Positions 51,784 to 61,126 of a DNA stretch of 64,000 nt are shown piece after piece (the first letter of the stretch is position 1; the number at the start of each line of letters is the position of its first letter). Origin of the DNA: Nocardia acididurans (GTDB lineage Bacteria; Actinomycetota; Actinomycetes; Mycobacteriales; Mycobacteriaceae); the NCBI RefSeq assembly GCF_016741815.1, contig NZ_JAERRJ010000008.1, positions 310,001 through 374,000 on the forward strand, read 5' to 3'. Under the pieces are notes generated by a model. It did not search any database and was not told the origin of the DNA. It was given only the letters and a program-made list of their open reading frames with translations. Position numbers and translations under genes: made by a program.

Positions 51784-52761
51784 TCAGAGGGTGTACACCC
51801 CGGTCGGGCCCGCGTGGTAGCCCTTCGCGCCGACGTCGACGGCGAGCTCGCTGCGGGGTTCGCGGCCCGCGCGGACCCGATCGATCATCGATCCGAAGTC
51901 GTAGCGCGGGGTCCAGCCCAGGTCGCGGCGGGCGCGGTCGTTGACGTAGACGCGATCGAGGGTGGGGAACATACGCCAGTCCCACCGCCGGTAGTCCGCG
52001 GCGATGTCGGGGTACAGGCGCGCCAGGACCGCGGGCGCGTCGACCGCGAGTTCCGCGAGATCACCCGGGAGGAACGGGGTGGTGGCGCTGATGATGTAGC
52101 GGCCGAACCCGAGGTCCGGGGCACGTTCGGCGGCCAGCAGATGGGCGTCGACCACATCGGCGAGATCCACCCGCCGGTACAGGAATTCGTTGACCTTGAG
52201 GTTGTCGTCGGCGTAGTGGGCGCGTACCTCGTCGCGGTCGTCCTGCTCGGGAAAGAATCGCGAGGTGCGCAGCACGATCACGGGCAGGCCCTGATCACGT
52301 GCGGCGAGCTCGCACAGGTCCTCGGCCGCGATCTTGGTGGCGCCGTAGATATTACGGACCACCGGAGGCACCTTCTCGGTGATCCACGCGGCGGGTTGGC
52401 CGGGCGCGGGGGTGAGCGCCCGCCCGAAAGCGCTTGTGCTGCTGGTGAACACCAGGCTCTCGACACCGGTGTCGGCGGCGGCTTCGAGCAGGGTCAGCGT
52501 GCCGGTCACATTGGTGTCGACGAAGTCCTGCCGCCGGTGCGAGCCGACGTGCGGCTTGTGCAGGGTGGCGGTGTGCAGGACCCGGGTGACGCCGTCGAGT
52601 GCGCGCCGCACGACCTCCCGGTCGGTGATGGATCCGGTGATCGTCGTATGCGGCGAGTCGAGCACATCCAGCCCGACCACATCCTGCCCGCGTTCCCGCA
52701 GCACCCGGACGAGTGCCTCACCGAGATGCCCCGCGCTGCCCGTAACCAGAAAACGCTCCAT
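51784..52761 (-). CDS. NAD-dependent epimerase/dehydratase family protein
   Basis: 325 residues. Extended SDR: MERFLVTGSAGHLGEALVRVL (GxxGxxG), HTATLHKPHVGSHRRQDFVDTNVTG, FTSSTSAFG and NIYGATKIAAEDL carrying the Tyr-x-x-x-Lys pair. Likely acts on a nucleotide sugar or a steroid-like ketone. ATG complementary to 52759-52761; an apparent longer frame to 53082 is antisense to the lipoprotein gene. Confidence 0.84.
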   Translation of the reverse strand: MERFLVTGSAGHLGEALVRVLRERGQDVVGLDVLDSPHTTITGSITDREVVRRALDGVTRVLHTATLHKPHVGSHRRQDFVDTNVTGTLTLLEAAADTGVESLVFTSSTSAFGRALTPAPGQPAAWITEKVPPVVRNIYGATKIAAEDLCELAARDQGLPVIVLRTSRFFPEQDDRDEVRAHYADDNLKVNEFLYRRVDLADVVDAHLLAAERAPDLGFGRYIISATTPFLPGDLAELAVDAPAVLARLYPDIAADYRRWDWRMFPTLDRVYVNDRARRDLGWTPRYDFGSMIDRVRAGREPRSELAVDVGAKGYHAGPTGVYTL

Positions 52762-52831
52762 GCCCGTTGATCTACCAGCCGCGCCGCAGGCCGACAAGTC
52801 AGTTTGCGCCGCAGGCCTTAGCATTCCGATC

Positions 52832-53488
52832 ATGCGTCGCGGCAGAGGGTTACGGGTCCTGGCATGTCTGGTTGTGCTGGGCGCCACCAGCGGATGCGTC
52901 GGCGCGGTGGACCGCGCGGACTTCGAGCACGAGATACGCACTCGCGGCGGCGGTTTGGTGAGCGAGCTACCCCGGGCGGCCATCACCGCGTTGAGCGATC
53001 GGATCGGCGCCACCGATCTGGAGGCGAACCTCATCCTGCTGACCGCACCGAATTCCACCCAGTTCCGCCTCGTGCTGAACAACCAGCCCGATCAGGTGAC
53101 CCGATTCCTGTCCGGCGGCGATCCCCTCACCGCCCGGGAACCCACCGTGCGGCTGCGCGTCCGCCCGCCCGACCGGTCCCGGCAGCTCGACGACTATTCC
53201 TTCACCCTCGGCGACCTCGGTTCGCCACGCCCGGTGCGGGTTTCCGCCCTCGACGACCTCGACGGCGAGAACTTCGCCGTCAGCGAGGTCCCCGGGCTGT
53301 CCCGCATCGAGGACATCGTCGACACCGCCCTGGCCCGCAGCGAGATACCCGACGGCCAGGTCACCGTCCTCGTGGTGAGCCGTTTCGAGCGCGAGATCCG
53401 CATCGTCGCCAATATCGTGTCACCTCGCTCGGAGGTGGTCGCCGAATTCGACCGCACCGGCGCTTTCCTTCGAGCACAGCAGGTGTAG
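52832..53488 (+). CDS. Putative lipoprotein, hypothetical
   Basis: 218 residues. Lipoprotein signal peptide with LGATSGC lipobox near residue 22. The mature part has ATDLEANLILLTAPNSTQFRLVLN and a C-terminal VLVVSRFEREIRIVANI segment. No family recognised. Followed after 3 bases by a small membrane protein, suggesting a two-gene unit. Confidence 0.68.
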   Translation: MRRGRGLRVLACLVVLGATSGCVGAVDRADFEHEIRTRGGGLVSELPRAAITALSDRIGATDLEANLILLTAPNSTQFRLVLNNQPDQVTRFLSGGDPLTAREPTVRLRVRPPDRSRQLDDYSFTLGDLGSPRPVRVSALDDLDGENFAVSEVPGLSRIEDIVDTALARSEIPDGQVTVLVVSRFEREIRIVANIVSPRSEVVAEFDRTGAFLRAQQV

Positions 53489-53491
53489 CCG

Positions 53492-53839
53492 ATGCCCCGT
53501 CCACTCACCGCGGCCCTGTCGACCGGCCTCGTCGCCGGCGCCTTCTCCACCATCGTCCCCGTGGCCGTCTGGCCCGGTGAAGCGAAACTCACCGCACCCC
53601 TGTTCTGCCCACCCGGCACCGTCGAACCCATGGTCGTCTCCGACACCTGGCACGACTCCGAGGGCACCTCCACCAACTACACCCTCTACTGCGTAGGAGA
53701 ACACGGCACCCTCACCAACGAGGGCTTCGCCCTCCCCATGCTCGTCCTGTTCACCGCCCACGTCCTCGTCATCACTGGCATCGTCCTGCTGGCCGCACTG
53801 ATCAGCCGTGCCCGGCGAGGGCCGGTGGACGCCCTCTGA
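53492..53839 (+). CDS. Small membrane/exported protein, hypothetical
   Basis: 115 residues. N-terminal helix (MPRPLTAALSTGLVAGAFST), an external segment with two cysteines (FCPPGTV and LYCVGEH), and a second helix (LPMLVLFTAHVLVITGIVLLAALIS). The likely disulfide in the loop suggests an exported domain. Co-transcribed with the lipoprotein gene. Confidence 0.62.
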   Translation: MPRPLTAALSTGLVAGAFSTIVPVAVWPGEAKLTAPLFCPPGTVEPMVVSDTWHDSEGTSTNYTLYCVGEHGTLTNEGFALPMLVLFTAHVLVITGIVLLAALISRARRGPVDAL

Positions 53840-53860
53840 CACCCAGGGCGCGCGCCGCCC

Positions 53861-54118
53861 TCAGGACCTCGGTACCGGCATCCACTGCTGCGCGATCACA
53901 CCCAGCGCCTCCCCATCGAGCACGTACATCTCCAGATATCCGCAGGTGGTACAGACGAACTGCCACAGACCGGCAGTGTTGTGCCCCCGCAGGATCCCGC
54001 GAAACCCGGGACCGGTGTGCGGCATCACGACGGCGTGCGTATAGTCGCCCAGCCGCAGCCCGTTCTGGGACGCGAAAATCGTGGTAGCCGAGCATTTCGA
54101 GCAGATTCCATTGCGCAT
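53861..54118 (-). CDS. Small zinc-ribbon-like protein
   Basis: 85 residues from the ATG complementary to 54116-54118. Two Cys pairs, ICSKCSATTIF near the N-terminus and VCTTCGYLEMYV near residue 60, form a likely zinc ribbon. Function unknown. Convergent with the small membrane protein gene. Confidence 0.65.
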   Translation of the reverse strand: MRNGICSKCSATTIFASQNGLRLGDYTHAVVMPHTGPGFRGILRGHNTAGLWQFVCTTCGYLEMYVLDGEALGVIAQQWMPVPRS

Positions 54119-54175
54119 GCCGCGATCTTGGCACCAGCCCGGCACTGTCGAACGCCGAACGCGACACCGCCCTCA

Positions 54176-54282
54176 CCCCGTGGTGGCGGTGAGGCGCTGC
54201 AGGGCGGCGTAGCCGCGGGTACGGGCGGTCGCGGATCAGCTCGACGGCATCCGCGGTGACCTCGATGTCGTTGTGGCCCATG
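54176..54282 (-). pseudogene. Possible frameshifted short coding remnant
   Basis: From the ATG complementary to 54280-54282 the frame reads MGHNDIEVTADAVELIRDRP; beyond it the other frame continues RGYAALQRLTATTG and stops at a TGA. Each half looks protein-like, but no single frame joins them, which suggests a decayed or frameshifted small gene between the zinc-ribbon and phosphotransferase genes. A homologue is not recognised. Confidence 0.25.
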
Positions 54283-54315
54283 ATGATCAACGGTAGCCGT
54301 CGCCCGGCCGGGAAT

Positions 54316-55230
54316 TCAGTCGGCCAATTCTTCGAGCAATCCGCCCAGAGCGGTGTGGTCGTCTTCGGTGCCGCGGTGCGGAGCGGCGAACCAGCGTGCG
54401 TATTCGGCTATTTCGGAGATCCGCCAGTCGAGTGCGAACAGCTCCACCATCTGTGGGTCGGGGTGCAACTGGTCGTGCGCCACGTTCAGCAGGTCGGCGT
54501 AATCGCGTTCGCGTGGTGCGAGAGCCAGGGATTCCCAATCGACCAGCCGCACACCGGCAGCGGTCACGACCTGGTTGTCGTTGTGCGGCTCGCCGTGGGT
54601 CGGTACCCACGTGTCCCGTCGGGAGTATGCCGCATCGGCCAGCTCCAGGTAGCGGTCGGTCCAGTGCTGGATCGCGTCGATGCGTCCGGCCATGGCGAGC
54701 CGGGCACGCTCCGCCAGCGGGCCGCTCGTCCAAGGCTCGGCGGTGCGGGCTCGCAACTCGTCGGCGAAGCCTGGGCCGACCTGCGGGGTCCAGAATCGCA
54801 GGCCCTCGGGCGGGACGGCACGATGTAGAGCATCCAGCGCCAGCACGACGTCGCGAACATGCTGTGGCGCACGGGCCTGCGCCTCGGTGGGGGTGCTCCC
54901 CCACAGCCACGGCGTCACGCTCACCGCACCGACCCCGACATCGACCGTGAACTGTCCCGACCGCGCGGGCAGCGGTGCGCACACCACGTCCAACCCCGCC
55001 GCGGCCAGCGCCGCCGCGCCGGCGTAGGCGGCTTCCAGAGACGTGGCGGTATGCCGCGGCCCCAGCTGGTCCAACGTGACGAACACCGTGGTGCCCGCAC
55101 TGACCACTCTCCAATGATGTGCACCGAAACCCCATGGCAGGTAGCGGATATCGCTGACCTCCCGCAACCAATGCGTAGCGACCGCGTGCGCGATCGCCTC
55201 GTCACCGATGAACGCAGGACGGGTAAACAC
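54316..55230 (-). CDS. Aminoglycoside-phosphotransferase-fold kinase
   Basis: 304 residues from a GTG complementary to 55228-55230 (MFTRPAFIGDEAIAHA). Protein-kinase-like APH fold with catalytic loop VPTHGEPHNDNQVV (HGxxHxxN) and metal-binding VDWESLALAPRERDYADLL. Phosphorylates a hydroxyl of a small molecule or antibiotic; the substrate is unknown. The longer frame to 56586 is an antisense shadow of the CorA gene. Confidence 0.8.
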   Translation of the reverse strand: MFTRPAFIGDEAIAHAVATHWLREVSDIRYLPWGFGAHHWRVVSAGTTVFVTLDQLGPRHTATSLEAAYAGAAALAAAGLDVVCAPLPARSGQFTVDVGVGAVSVTPWLWGSTPTEAQARAPQHVRDVVLALDALHRAVPPEGLRFWTPQVGPGFADELRARTAEPWTSGPLAERARLAMAGRIDAIQHWTDRYLELADAAYSRRDTWVPTHGEPHNDNQVVTAAGVRLVDWESLALAPRERDYADLLNVAHDQLHPDPQMVELFALDWRISEIAEYARWFAAPHRGTEDDHTALGGLLEELAD

Positions 55231-55402
55231 AAGATCGGATCTTAGGAGGCACGCGGACAAGGGAGCACGCGAATTTCCGAAGCACAGTCGGTCGCCTTGC
55301 CGCGATCGCGATCCACGTTTCCGGCTGTCCGGACCGTGCGATGTCACACTTGCGCACGCCGCATCGTCTACGTCATGAAATGAAAGCAGAGGAAGGAACA
55401 CC

Positions 55403-55672
55403 ATGTCGGTGAGTGAGGGAACTCGGGACGACCGAGAGGAAGCGACGATCGGTGGGGGCGCATCGCACCCGCCGAAGTGGAAGTTCTGGCTGCTGACGCT
55501 GATCGGGTTGTACCCGATGCTGACTGTGCTGATCACTGTCAGCGAACCGCTGCTGGAGGGACTCCCCACGCCGCTGCGACTGGCGTGCATTCTGCCGGTC
55601 GCGGTGGCGGCCATGGTGTGGGGAATCATGCCGTTTCTGACCAAACGCTTCGCCGGGTGGTTGGCCCGCTGA
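55403..55672 (+). CDS. Small membrane protein resembling the C-terminal anchor of ABM-family proteins
   Basis: 89 residues. Acidic N-terminus, then two helices (KFWLLTLIGLYPMLTVLITV and LACILPVAVAAMVWGIMPFLT). The pattern KWKFWLLTLIGLYP...MPFLTKR matches membrane tails of antibiotic-biosynthesis-monooxygenase-like proteins without the ABM domain. Ribosome site GAGGAAGG before the ATG. Confidence 0.65.
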   Translation: MSVSEGTRDDREEATIGGGASHPPKWKFWLLTLIGLYPMLTVLITVSEPLLEGLPTPLRLACILPVAVAAMVWGIMPFLTKRFAGWLAR

Positions 55673-55767
55673 GCACTCGGACCGAGCGAAACCACTACAC
55701 GAGTCGAGGAGGACGGCGTCGCCGACCGATTCACCCAGCGCGTCGCCGGTTGGTAGCCTCGCCCGCT

Positions 55768-56691
55768 GTGACCGATGGAGAGCGGGTATTCGAGGAGTTC
55801 ACCTGGATTGCCGCGGGTGAACCGAGTGAGATCGAGGTGGCGCGGATCGAAGGGGCCGTCGGTCTGGTGGCGACGGCATTCGAAGATGTTCTGGCCGAAC
55901 CGTATTGGCCGATCCTGACGGTGTCGGGTGAGGCGGTGGTGCTGGCATTGCGGGCGGGGCGTTACGTTCTGGGCGGCGAGAGTGTCGAGCTGACCGATGT
56001 CGTGCTGGCGGTCGGGCCGAAATTCCTGGTGACCATCTGCGCCGCGGACGCCCCTGTCCGGCAGGCCCTCTCGGACAGCGTGGCCGAGGCCGGGCCGCAC
56101 GGTGGGTCGCTGGCGGCGTTTCATGCGGCCACCGATGCGGTGATCGACAGCTATCTCGACGTACTGGAGAATCTGGACCGCGATATCAAGCGTGTCGAGC
56201 GCGAGGTCTTTTCCAGGGCGCGCGGCAATCCGGTCGAGCGGATCTATCAATTGCGCCGCGCCATAGCGGAATTGGAGCAGGTCGTCGCACCGCTCGGCGA
56301 TGAACCGCTGGAACGGTTGGCGCGGCGCAGAATTCCGGCGTGGATGAGCGAGGACGCCTACGGCCGCTGGCTGGGGACGGCGGGCCTGAGCGAGATGGAT
56401 CGGCACGTGCGCGGTATGACCGTCCGGGTGCGGGGCTTGCGAGCCCTGCTCGACAGCATCCTCAGCGCGAACCTCACCCGAGTCGGGTTGCAGCAGAACA
56501 CCGATATGCGAAAGATCTCGGCCTGGGTGGCGATCGCGGCGATACCCACCATGATCGCCGGCATCTACGGCATGAATTTCGAGCACATGCCCGAACTGTC
56601 CTGGAATCTGGGCTACCCCTATGCGCTGATCCTGATCATCACGCTGTGCGGCGTGCTGTACTGGCGACTCCGCAGGAACGACTGGTTATAG
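55768..56691 (+). CDS. CorA-family magnesium/cobalt transporter
   Basis: 307 residues from the GTG at 55768. Cytosolic domain (1-240) with a long helix (VIDSYLDVLENLDRDIKRVEREVFS), then two C-terminal membrane helices with the GMN motif (YGMNFEHMPEL, about 267-277) that forms the pore entry. Divalent-cation uptake, usually Mg2+. Frame from 55477 is shadow. Convergent with the nocobactin PKS gene across a terminator hairpin. Confidence 0.88.
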   Translation: MTDGERVFEEFTWIAAGEPSEIEVARIEGAVGLVATAFEDVLAEPYWPILTVSGEAVVLALRAGRYVLGGESVELTDVVLAVGPKFLVTICAADAPVRQALSDSVAEAGPHGGSLAAFHAATDAVIDSYLDVLENLDRDIKRVEREVFSRARGNPVERIYQLRRAIAELEQVVAPLGDEPLERLARRRIPAWMSEDAYGRWLGTAGLSEMDRHVRGMTVRVRGLRALLDSILSANLTRVGLQQNTDMRKISAWVAIAAIPTMIAGIYGMNFEHMPELSWNLGYPYALILIITLCGVLYWRLRRNDWL

Positions 56692-56708
56692 CGCCGGGGA
56701 TGACGACA

Positions 56709-56743
56709 GCGGGTCGAGGCGATGGTGATCTGCCTCGACCCGC
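56709..56743. terminator. Bidirectional hairpin terminator between corA-like and PKS genes
   Basis: GCGGGTCGAGGC and GCCTCGACCCGC, 12-bp arms around an 11-base loop, located 17 bases after the transporter stop and 23 bases past the PKS stop on the other strand. Confidence 0.78.
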
Positions 56744-56766
56744 GAATCATGCTCGGTGGTACCGGA

Positions 56767-59700
56767 TCATGTGCCGAGCAGGGCCACGACCTCGTCGAAG
56801 GAGGCACCGCCGAGGATGGCGGTGACCGGCAGGTCGCGCTTCAGGTCGACGGCGATTCGCTTGCGGAGGTCGAGGGCTTGCAGGGAGTCCAAGCCCAGGG
56901 CCACCAGGGGGGTCGATCCGTCGATTGCCTCGCCCGCGCCGAGGCCCATGACCGTGCGCAGGGCGAATCGCACTCGCTCGGCGGTGGTTCCGTTGTCGGA
57001 CTGTGCCGGTTCCGCCGGGGTCGACGCCTCGGCCGGTGCGGCCGGGGTGTCGACGGTCGCGGCCGCAGCGGTGGCCGACGAGCCGCCTGCGGCGCGCGGG
57101 GTCGCCATGACCGGTGCCGGGATTTCCTCGAGCTCGGTGAACAGCGGAGCGAATCCGTAGACGCCGAACAGTTCGGCGATGCGGGACCAATCCGCTGCCA
57201 CCACAAGGTGATTGCCCGCCGGCGCGTGGAAGCCGGCTTCGATCGCGGCGGTGGCGTTCATGGGGAACAGCCCCGTGGCGCTGATCGCCGCGAGCGCGTC
57301 GGCGTGGTCGGCGCCGACCTCGCGCCACAGACCCCACTGCACCGAGGAGCAGGCGACGCCCGCCGCCCGCCGCCGGGTCGCGGCCACGTCGAGCATGCGG
57401 TTGACGGCCGCGTAGAGGAGGTGGCCCCGGCCGCCGATGGTGGCGGACAGCGAGGAGCACAGCAGGATTCGGGCGTCGGAGGCCAGCGGGAGAATGCCGA
57501 GGAGGTCGTCGAGCGCGCCCACCTTGGCCGCCACCGCGGCGGCGACCGCCTCCGGGGTGGGGGTGGCCGCGGCGGCGGTGTAGTCGACGGCCGCGTGGAT
57601 CAGCAGGTCGATCGGGTGCGCGCCGTGCGCGGTCGCGAGGGCCTCGAGCGAACCGGTATCGGTGATATCGGCTGTGCGCACGACGATCTCGGCCGAGGTG
57701 TCGCGGGCGATGCGCCGAATCCGTTCGGCGGCTTCGTCATTGCCGCCCGAACGGCTCACCAGGGTGATGCGGGCGGCCCCGGTACGGGCGAAGTGCTCGC
57801 AGCAGTCGAGGCCGATCTTGCCGGTGCCGCCGATGATCACGATCTCCCGGGCCGTGACCGGCTCGGTCGAGGTCTCGACGGGGTCGGCGGTGAGGCGTTT
57901 GGCGTAGACGCCGTCACCGCGGAAGGCGATCTCGGGTTCGTCGGCGGTGTGGACCGCGCTCAGTACCGCTTTCGCGGCGTCGGGAAGCGCGGCGGCCGCG
58001 AGCAGGTCCACGTGCCGGAACGAGACACCGAGGTGTTCGAGTGCCAGGCAACGGAATCCGGCCTGGGCCGCGGCGTGGAACAGATCGGGCTCATCGCCGG
58101 GGACGACCGCTTCGCCGCCTGCGGTCACCAGCCAGACGTTCTGCACCCCGTCGAGTGCGGGCAGCCAGGCGGTGGTCGCGAATTCGGCGAACGAGGCCGC
58201 GAGATCGCCATCGGCGGGCAGGAATACGACGGCGGTGTCGAAAGCCGTCGCGTCGCCGTCGGATACGATCTTCGCCCCGAATCGCCCGGCTCCGTCGCCG
58301 ATGGCCGCGATCAGTTCGGCGTTCTCGCCGGACGAATCGATCAGTTTCAGGGTGCGCGGCGGCACCTGGCGACGGCGTTCGAGCCGCACCCACTCCTCAC
58401 GCGCCCGGAGGGGCGTGGCGGTGAACTCGGCCTCGGCGGCCGGGTCGGTGACGTACTCGAACGGAGCCCACATGGGCTTCGAATTCCATTGGGTATTGGG
58501 GAAATCGAGCAGCGGGGGCCGTTTCACGATCGGCCCGGCGCGCAGCGCGCCCCAGGTGTAGTTCGCGTCGTTGACGGCCACCGTGGCGAGGCTGCGGGTG
58601 AATTCGCGCAGATCGGTCGCCGTGCGGCGGGAGGTGCCCAGCGTCTGGAATCCCCGGGTGAGGCCGTCCGGCACGGTGGACAGCGTCTCCTGCATGGCCA
58701 GCAGCAGAGCCGGATGGTCGGCGATCTCGACGAAGGTGTCCACCTCGGCGGTCGCCTCGGCCACGGCCTGATCGAACCGCACCCGGTTGCGCAGGTTCCA
58801 GTACCAGTAGTCGCCCACCGGCAGGTCCGGCGTGATCGGTGCGCCCAGCGTCGCGCCGAAGCAGGTCACGGAGGTGGCCGCGAAGTCCGGGCTGTCGAGC
58901 TTGCCGGTCAGGCTGGTGCAGAACTCGTCGCGGAACTTGCTGACGAAGGAGGTGTGCGCCGGGTAGGCGACCCGGATCTCCTTGGCGAAAGTGCCGCGCG
59001 CGGTGAGGGTTTCGACGACGTGCAGGATGGCCGACCGGTCACCGGAGATGGCGAGCACGTGGGCGGAGTTCACCACCGACAGCTCGGCCCAGCCGGAGTA
59101 GCGCGCCAGCAGCGCCTCGCATTCGTCGCGGTCGACGCCGACCACGGCCATCGAGTACCCCTCGAGACCGAGGCTGTCGACGAGGTTGGCGCGCAGGGTG
59201 ACCACGCGCACGCCGTCGGCCAGGCTCATCAGTCCCGACACGACCGCGGCGCTGATCTCGCCCTGGCTGTGGCCGACCGTCGCGGCGGGATCCACGCCCG
59301 CGGCACGCCACATCGCGGCCAGGCCGATCATCTGCATGAACAGCGCCGGCTGCACGATCTTCACATCGTCGTCGACCTCTTCCTCGGCCAAGATGTAGGC
59401 GCGGGGTGAGATGCCGAAGAGTTCGTCGAACACCGCCTGGCATTCGTCGACGGCGGTGCGGAAGGCTTCGGAGTGCTGGTACAGCATGCGGCCCATACCG
59501 GGACGCTGACTGCCCTGACCGGGGAAGACGTAGCCGATGCGCCGGGGCTTGGCCGCACCGTCGGAGGCGATGACGCTCGGATGCGGGTCGCCCGCGGCGA
59601 CCGACTCCAGCGCGGCGAGCAGTTCGGCGCGGTCACCGACCATGGCCAGCGCGCGGTGGCGGCGTGGCGTGCGGGTGCGGAACAGCATGTCCGCGACCGC

Positions 59701-59829
59701 ACCGGGCTGCACGCCGGGATGTTCGCGCAGATAGCCGAGCAGCGCGGTCGCTTCGCGGCGCAGCAGGTCGGGGTGATCCGACGAGAGCAGGACCGGAATC
59801 GTGCCGTCGGGAAGCAGATAGCTAGACAT
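56767..59829 (-). CDS. nbtC: Nocobactin/mycobactin-type polyketide synthase, AT-KR-ACP (NbtC/MbtD-like)
   Basis: 1020 residues. Domains: acyltransferase (about 95-400) with FPGQGSQ and nucleophile Ser188 in GHSQGEISAA; ketoreductase (about 660-850) with IIGGTGKIGLDCCEHFA, SSLSATIGGRGHLLYAAVNRM; Ala/Pro-rich linker; acyl-carrier domain (about 945-1015) with LGLDSLQALDLRKRI, whose Ser takes phosphopantetheine. There is no ketosynthase, which is supplied by the next gene; this split is the MbtC/MbtD plan. Builds the polyketide (beta-hydroxy acid) linker of the siderophore. Start MSSYLLPDG overlaps the KS stop by 8 bases. Third gene of an IdeR-controlled operon. Confidence 0.88.
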   Translation of the reverse strand: MSSYLLPDGTIPVLLSSDHPDLLRREATALLGYLREHPGVQPGAVADMLFRTRTPRRHRALAMVGDRAELLAALESVAAGDPHPSVIASDGAAKPRRIGYVFPGQGSQRPGMGRMLYQHSEAFRTAVDECQAVFDELFGISPRAYILAEEEVDDDVKIVQPALFMQMIGLAAMWRAAGVDPAATVGHSQGEISAAVVSGLMSLADGVRVVTLRANLVDSLGLEGYSMAVVGVDRDECEALLARYSGWAELSVVNSAHVLAISGDRSAILHVVETLTARGTFAKEIRVAYPAHTSFVSKFRDEFCTSLTGKLDSPDFAATSVTCFGATLGAPITPDLPVGDYWYWNLRNRVRFDQAVAEATAEVDTFVEIADHPALLLAMQETLSTVPDGLTRGFQTLGTSRRTATDLREFTRSLATVAVNDANYTWGALRAGPIVKRPPLLDFPNTQWNSKPMWAPFEYVTDPAAEAEFTATPLRAREEWVRLERRRQVPPRTLKLIDSSGENAELIAAIGDGAGRFGAKIVSDGDATAFDTAVVFLPADGDLAASFAEFATTAWLPALDGVQNVWLVTAGGEAVVPGDEPDLFHAAAQAGFRCLALEHLGVSFRHVDLLAAAALPDAAKAVLSAVHTADEPEIAFRGDGVYAKRLTADPVETSTEPVTAREIVIIGGTGKIGLDCCEHFARTGAARITLVSRSGGNDEAAERIRRIARDTSAEIVVRTADITDTGSLEALATAHGAHPIDLLIHAAVDYTAAAATPTPEAVAAAVAAKVGALDDLLGILPLASDARILLCSSLSATIGGRGHLLYAAVNRMLDVAATRRRAAGVACSSVQWGLWREVGADHADALAAISATGLFPMNATAAIEAGFHAPAGNHLVVAADWSRIAELFGVYGFAPLFTELEEIPAPVMATPRAAGGSSATAAAATVDTPAAPAEASTPAEPAQSDNGTTAERVRFALRTVMGLGAGEAIDGSTPLVALGLDSLQALDLRKRIAVDLKRDLPVTAILGGASFDEVVALLGT

Positions 59830-61126
59830 GGTTCTCCTGCTCGGGCATGGCGACGATGGCATGCGCGTTGGTGCCCGCGACACCGAACGACGACACCGCT
59901 CCGTAGCGCACGCCTGCTCGTGCGTCCCAGCGTTCGAGTTTCGCGGCCAGTCGCAGACCCGAGGAGTCCCAGTCGACGGCGGTGGTGGGGTTGTCGGCGA
60001 AGCGGGTCGGCGGGATCTGCCCGTGCATGCCGGACAGCAGCACCTTGATCAGACCCAGCATGCCGGCGGCGGCCTGGGCGTGACCCAGGTTGGACTTCAC
60101 CGAGCCGAGCAGCGGCGCGGCGTCCGGCGCGGCGCCGTAAACCCGTTGCAGGGCTTGGAGTTCGAGTGGATCGCCGACGGCGGTGCCGGTGCCGTGCCCC
60201 TCGATCATGTCGACCAGCGCCGCGTCGATGCCGGCGCGCGCGACGGTCTTGCGGACCAGCCGTTCCTGCGCCTCCGCACTGGGTACCGCGATCGGCGCAC
60301 GGCCACCGTTGTGGTTGACGCTGGTCGCCAGTACGCGGGCGTAGATGCGGTGGCCCAGTTCGAGCGCTCGTGATTCGCGTTCCACCACCACGACTCCCGC
60401 ACCCTCGCCCCAGAGGGTGCCGCTCGCGTCGGCGGAGTACGGCTTGCACTGGCCGTCGGTCGACAGCGCGTTCGCCTTGGAGAATTCGAAGAAGCCGCCC
60501 GGCGATCCCATGACGCAGACCGCGCCCGCGATCGCCCACTCGCAGTCGCCGTTGCGGATGCCCGCGGCGGCGAGGTGCAGTGCCGACAGCGACGACGCGC
60601 ACGCGGTGTCGATGGTGAACGACGGCCCGGCCACGTCGAGGGCATGGGAGATGCGCCCCGCCACCGCGCCCAGTGCCATGCCGGTCGCGCGATATCCGTT
60701 GTGCTCGTTCACGGTCGACGGCGACGGGCCGTAATCGGTCCACGACGCGCCCATGTACACGCCGACCTCGTCGCCCGCGAGCTCGCCGGGGTTGATGCCG
60801 GTGTTCTCGAGCGCCCGCCACGCGGTTCGCATGCCGACGCGCTGCTGCGGATCCATGGCCACGGCCTCGCGCGGTGAGATCCCGAAGAAGGTGGCGTCGA
60901 AATCGGCTGCGCCGGTGAGGAAGCCACCGGCGTCGCGCACGGTGCTCCAGCCGTCGTTGTCCTGGGACAGCCGCAGCACCTGGGCGATCGGCCAGCCGCG
61001 ATCACGCGGGAAGGGGCCGATCAGGTCCTCGGCGTCGGCCAGGGCCTGCCAGTACCGGGACAGGGTCGTCACGCCGCCGGGCGCTTCGACCGCCATCCCG
61101 GCGATGACGATCGGATCCTCGGTCAT
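59822..61126 (-). CDS. nbtB: Nocobactin/mycobactin-type ketosynthase (NbtB/MbtC-like)
   Basis: 434 residues. Single beta-ketoacyl synthase domain with Cys176 in TIDTACASSLSALHLA and the two His in IEGHGTGTAVGDP and KSNLGHAQAAAG. Condenses the starter on the NbtC-type carrier domain. Its stop overlaps nbtC by 8 bases and its start overlaps the thioesterase stop (ATGA), so the three are translated together. Confidence 0.88.
   Translation of the reverse strand: MTEDPIVIAGMAVEAPGGVTTLSRYWQALADAEDLIGPFPRDRGWPIAQVLRLSQDNDGWSTVRDAGGFLTGAADFDATFFGISPREAVAMDPQQRVGMRTAWRALENTGINPGELAGDEVGVYMGASWTDYGPSPSTVNEHNGYRATGMALGAVAGRISHALDVAGPSFTIDTACASSLSALHLAAAGIRNGDCEWAIAGAVCVMGSPGGFFEFSKANALSTDGQCKPYSADASGTLWGEGAGVVVVERESRALELGHRIYARVLATSVNHNGGRAPIAVPSAEAQERLVRKTVARAGIDAALVDMIEGHGTGTAVGDPLELQALQRVYGAAPDAAPLLGSVKSNLGHAQAAAGMLGLIKVLLSGMHGQIPPTRFADNPTTAVDWDSSGLRLAAKLERWDARAGVRYGAVSSFGVAGTNAHAIVAMPEQENHV

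Noticed and set aside
54316..56586. 756-residue minus-strand frame spanning phosphotransferase and CorA region
   Set aside because: The first 450 residues are the antisense of CorA and intergenic DNA; only the phosphotransferase part has motifs.
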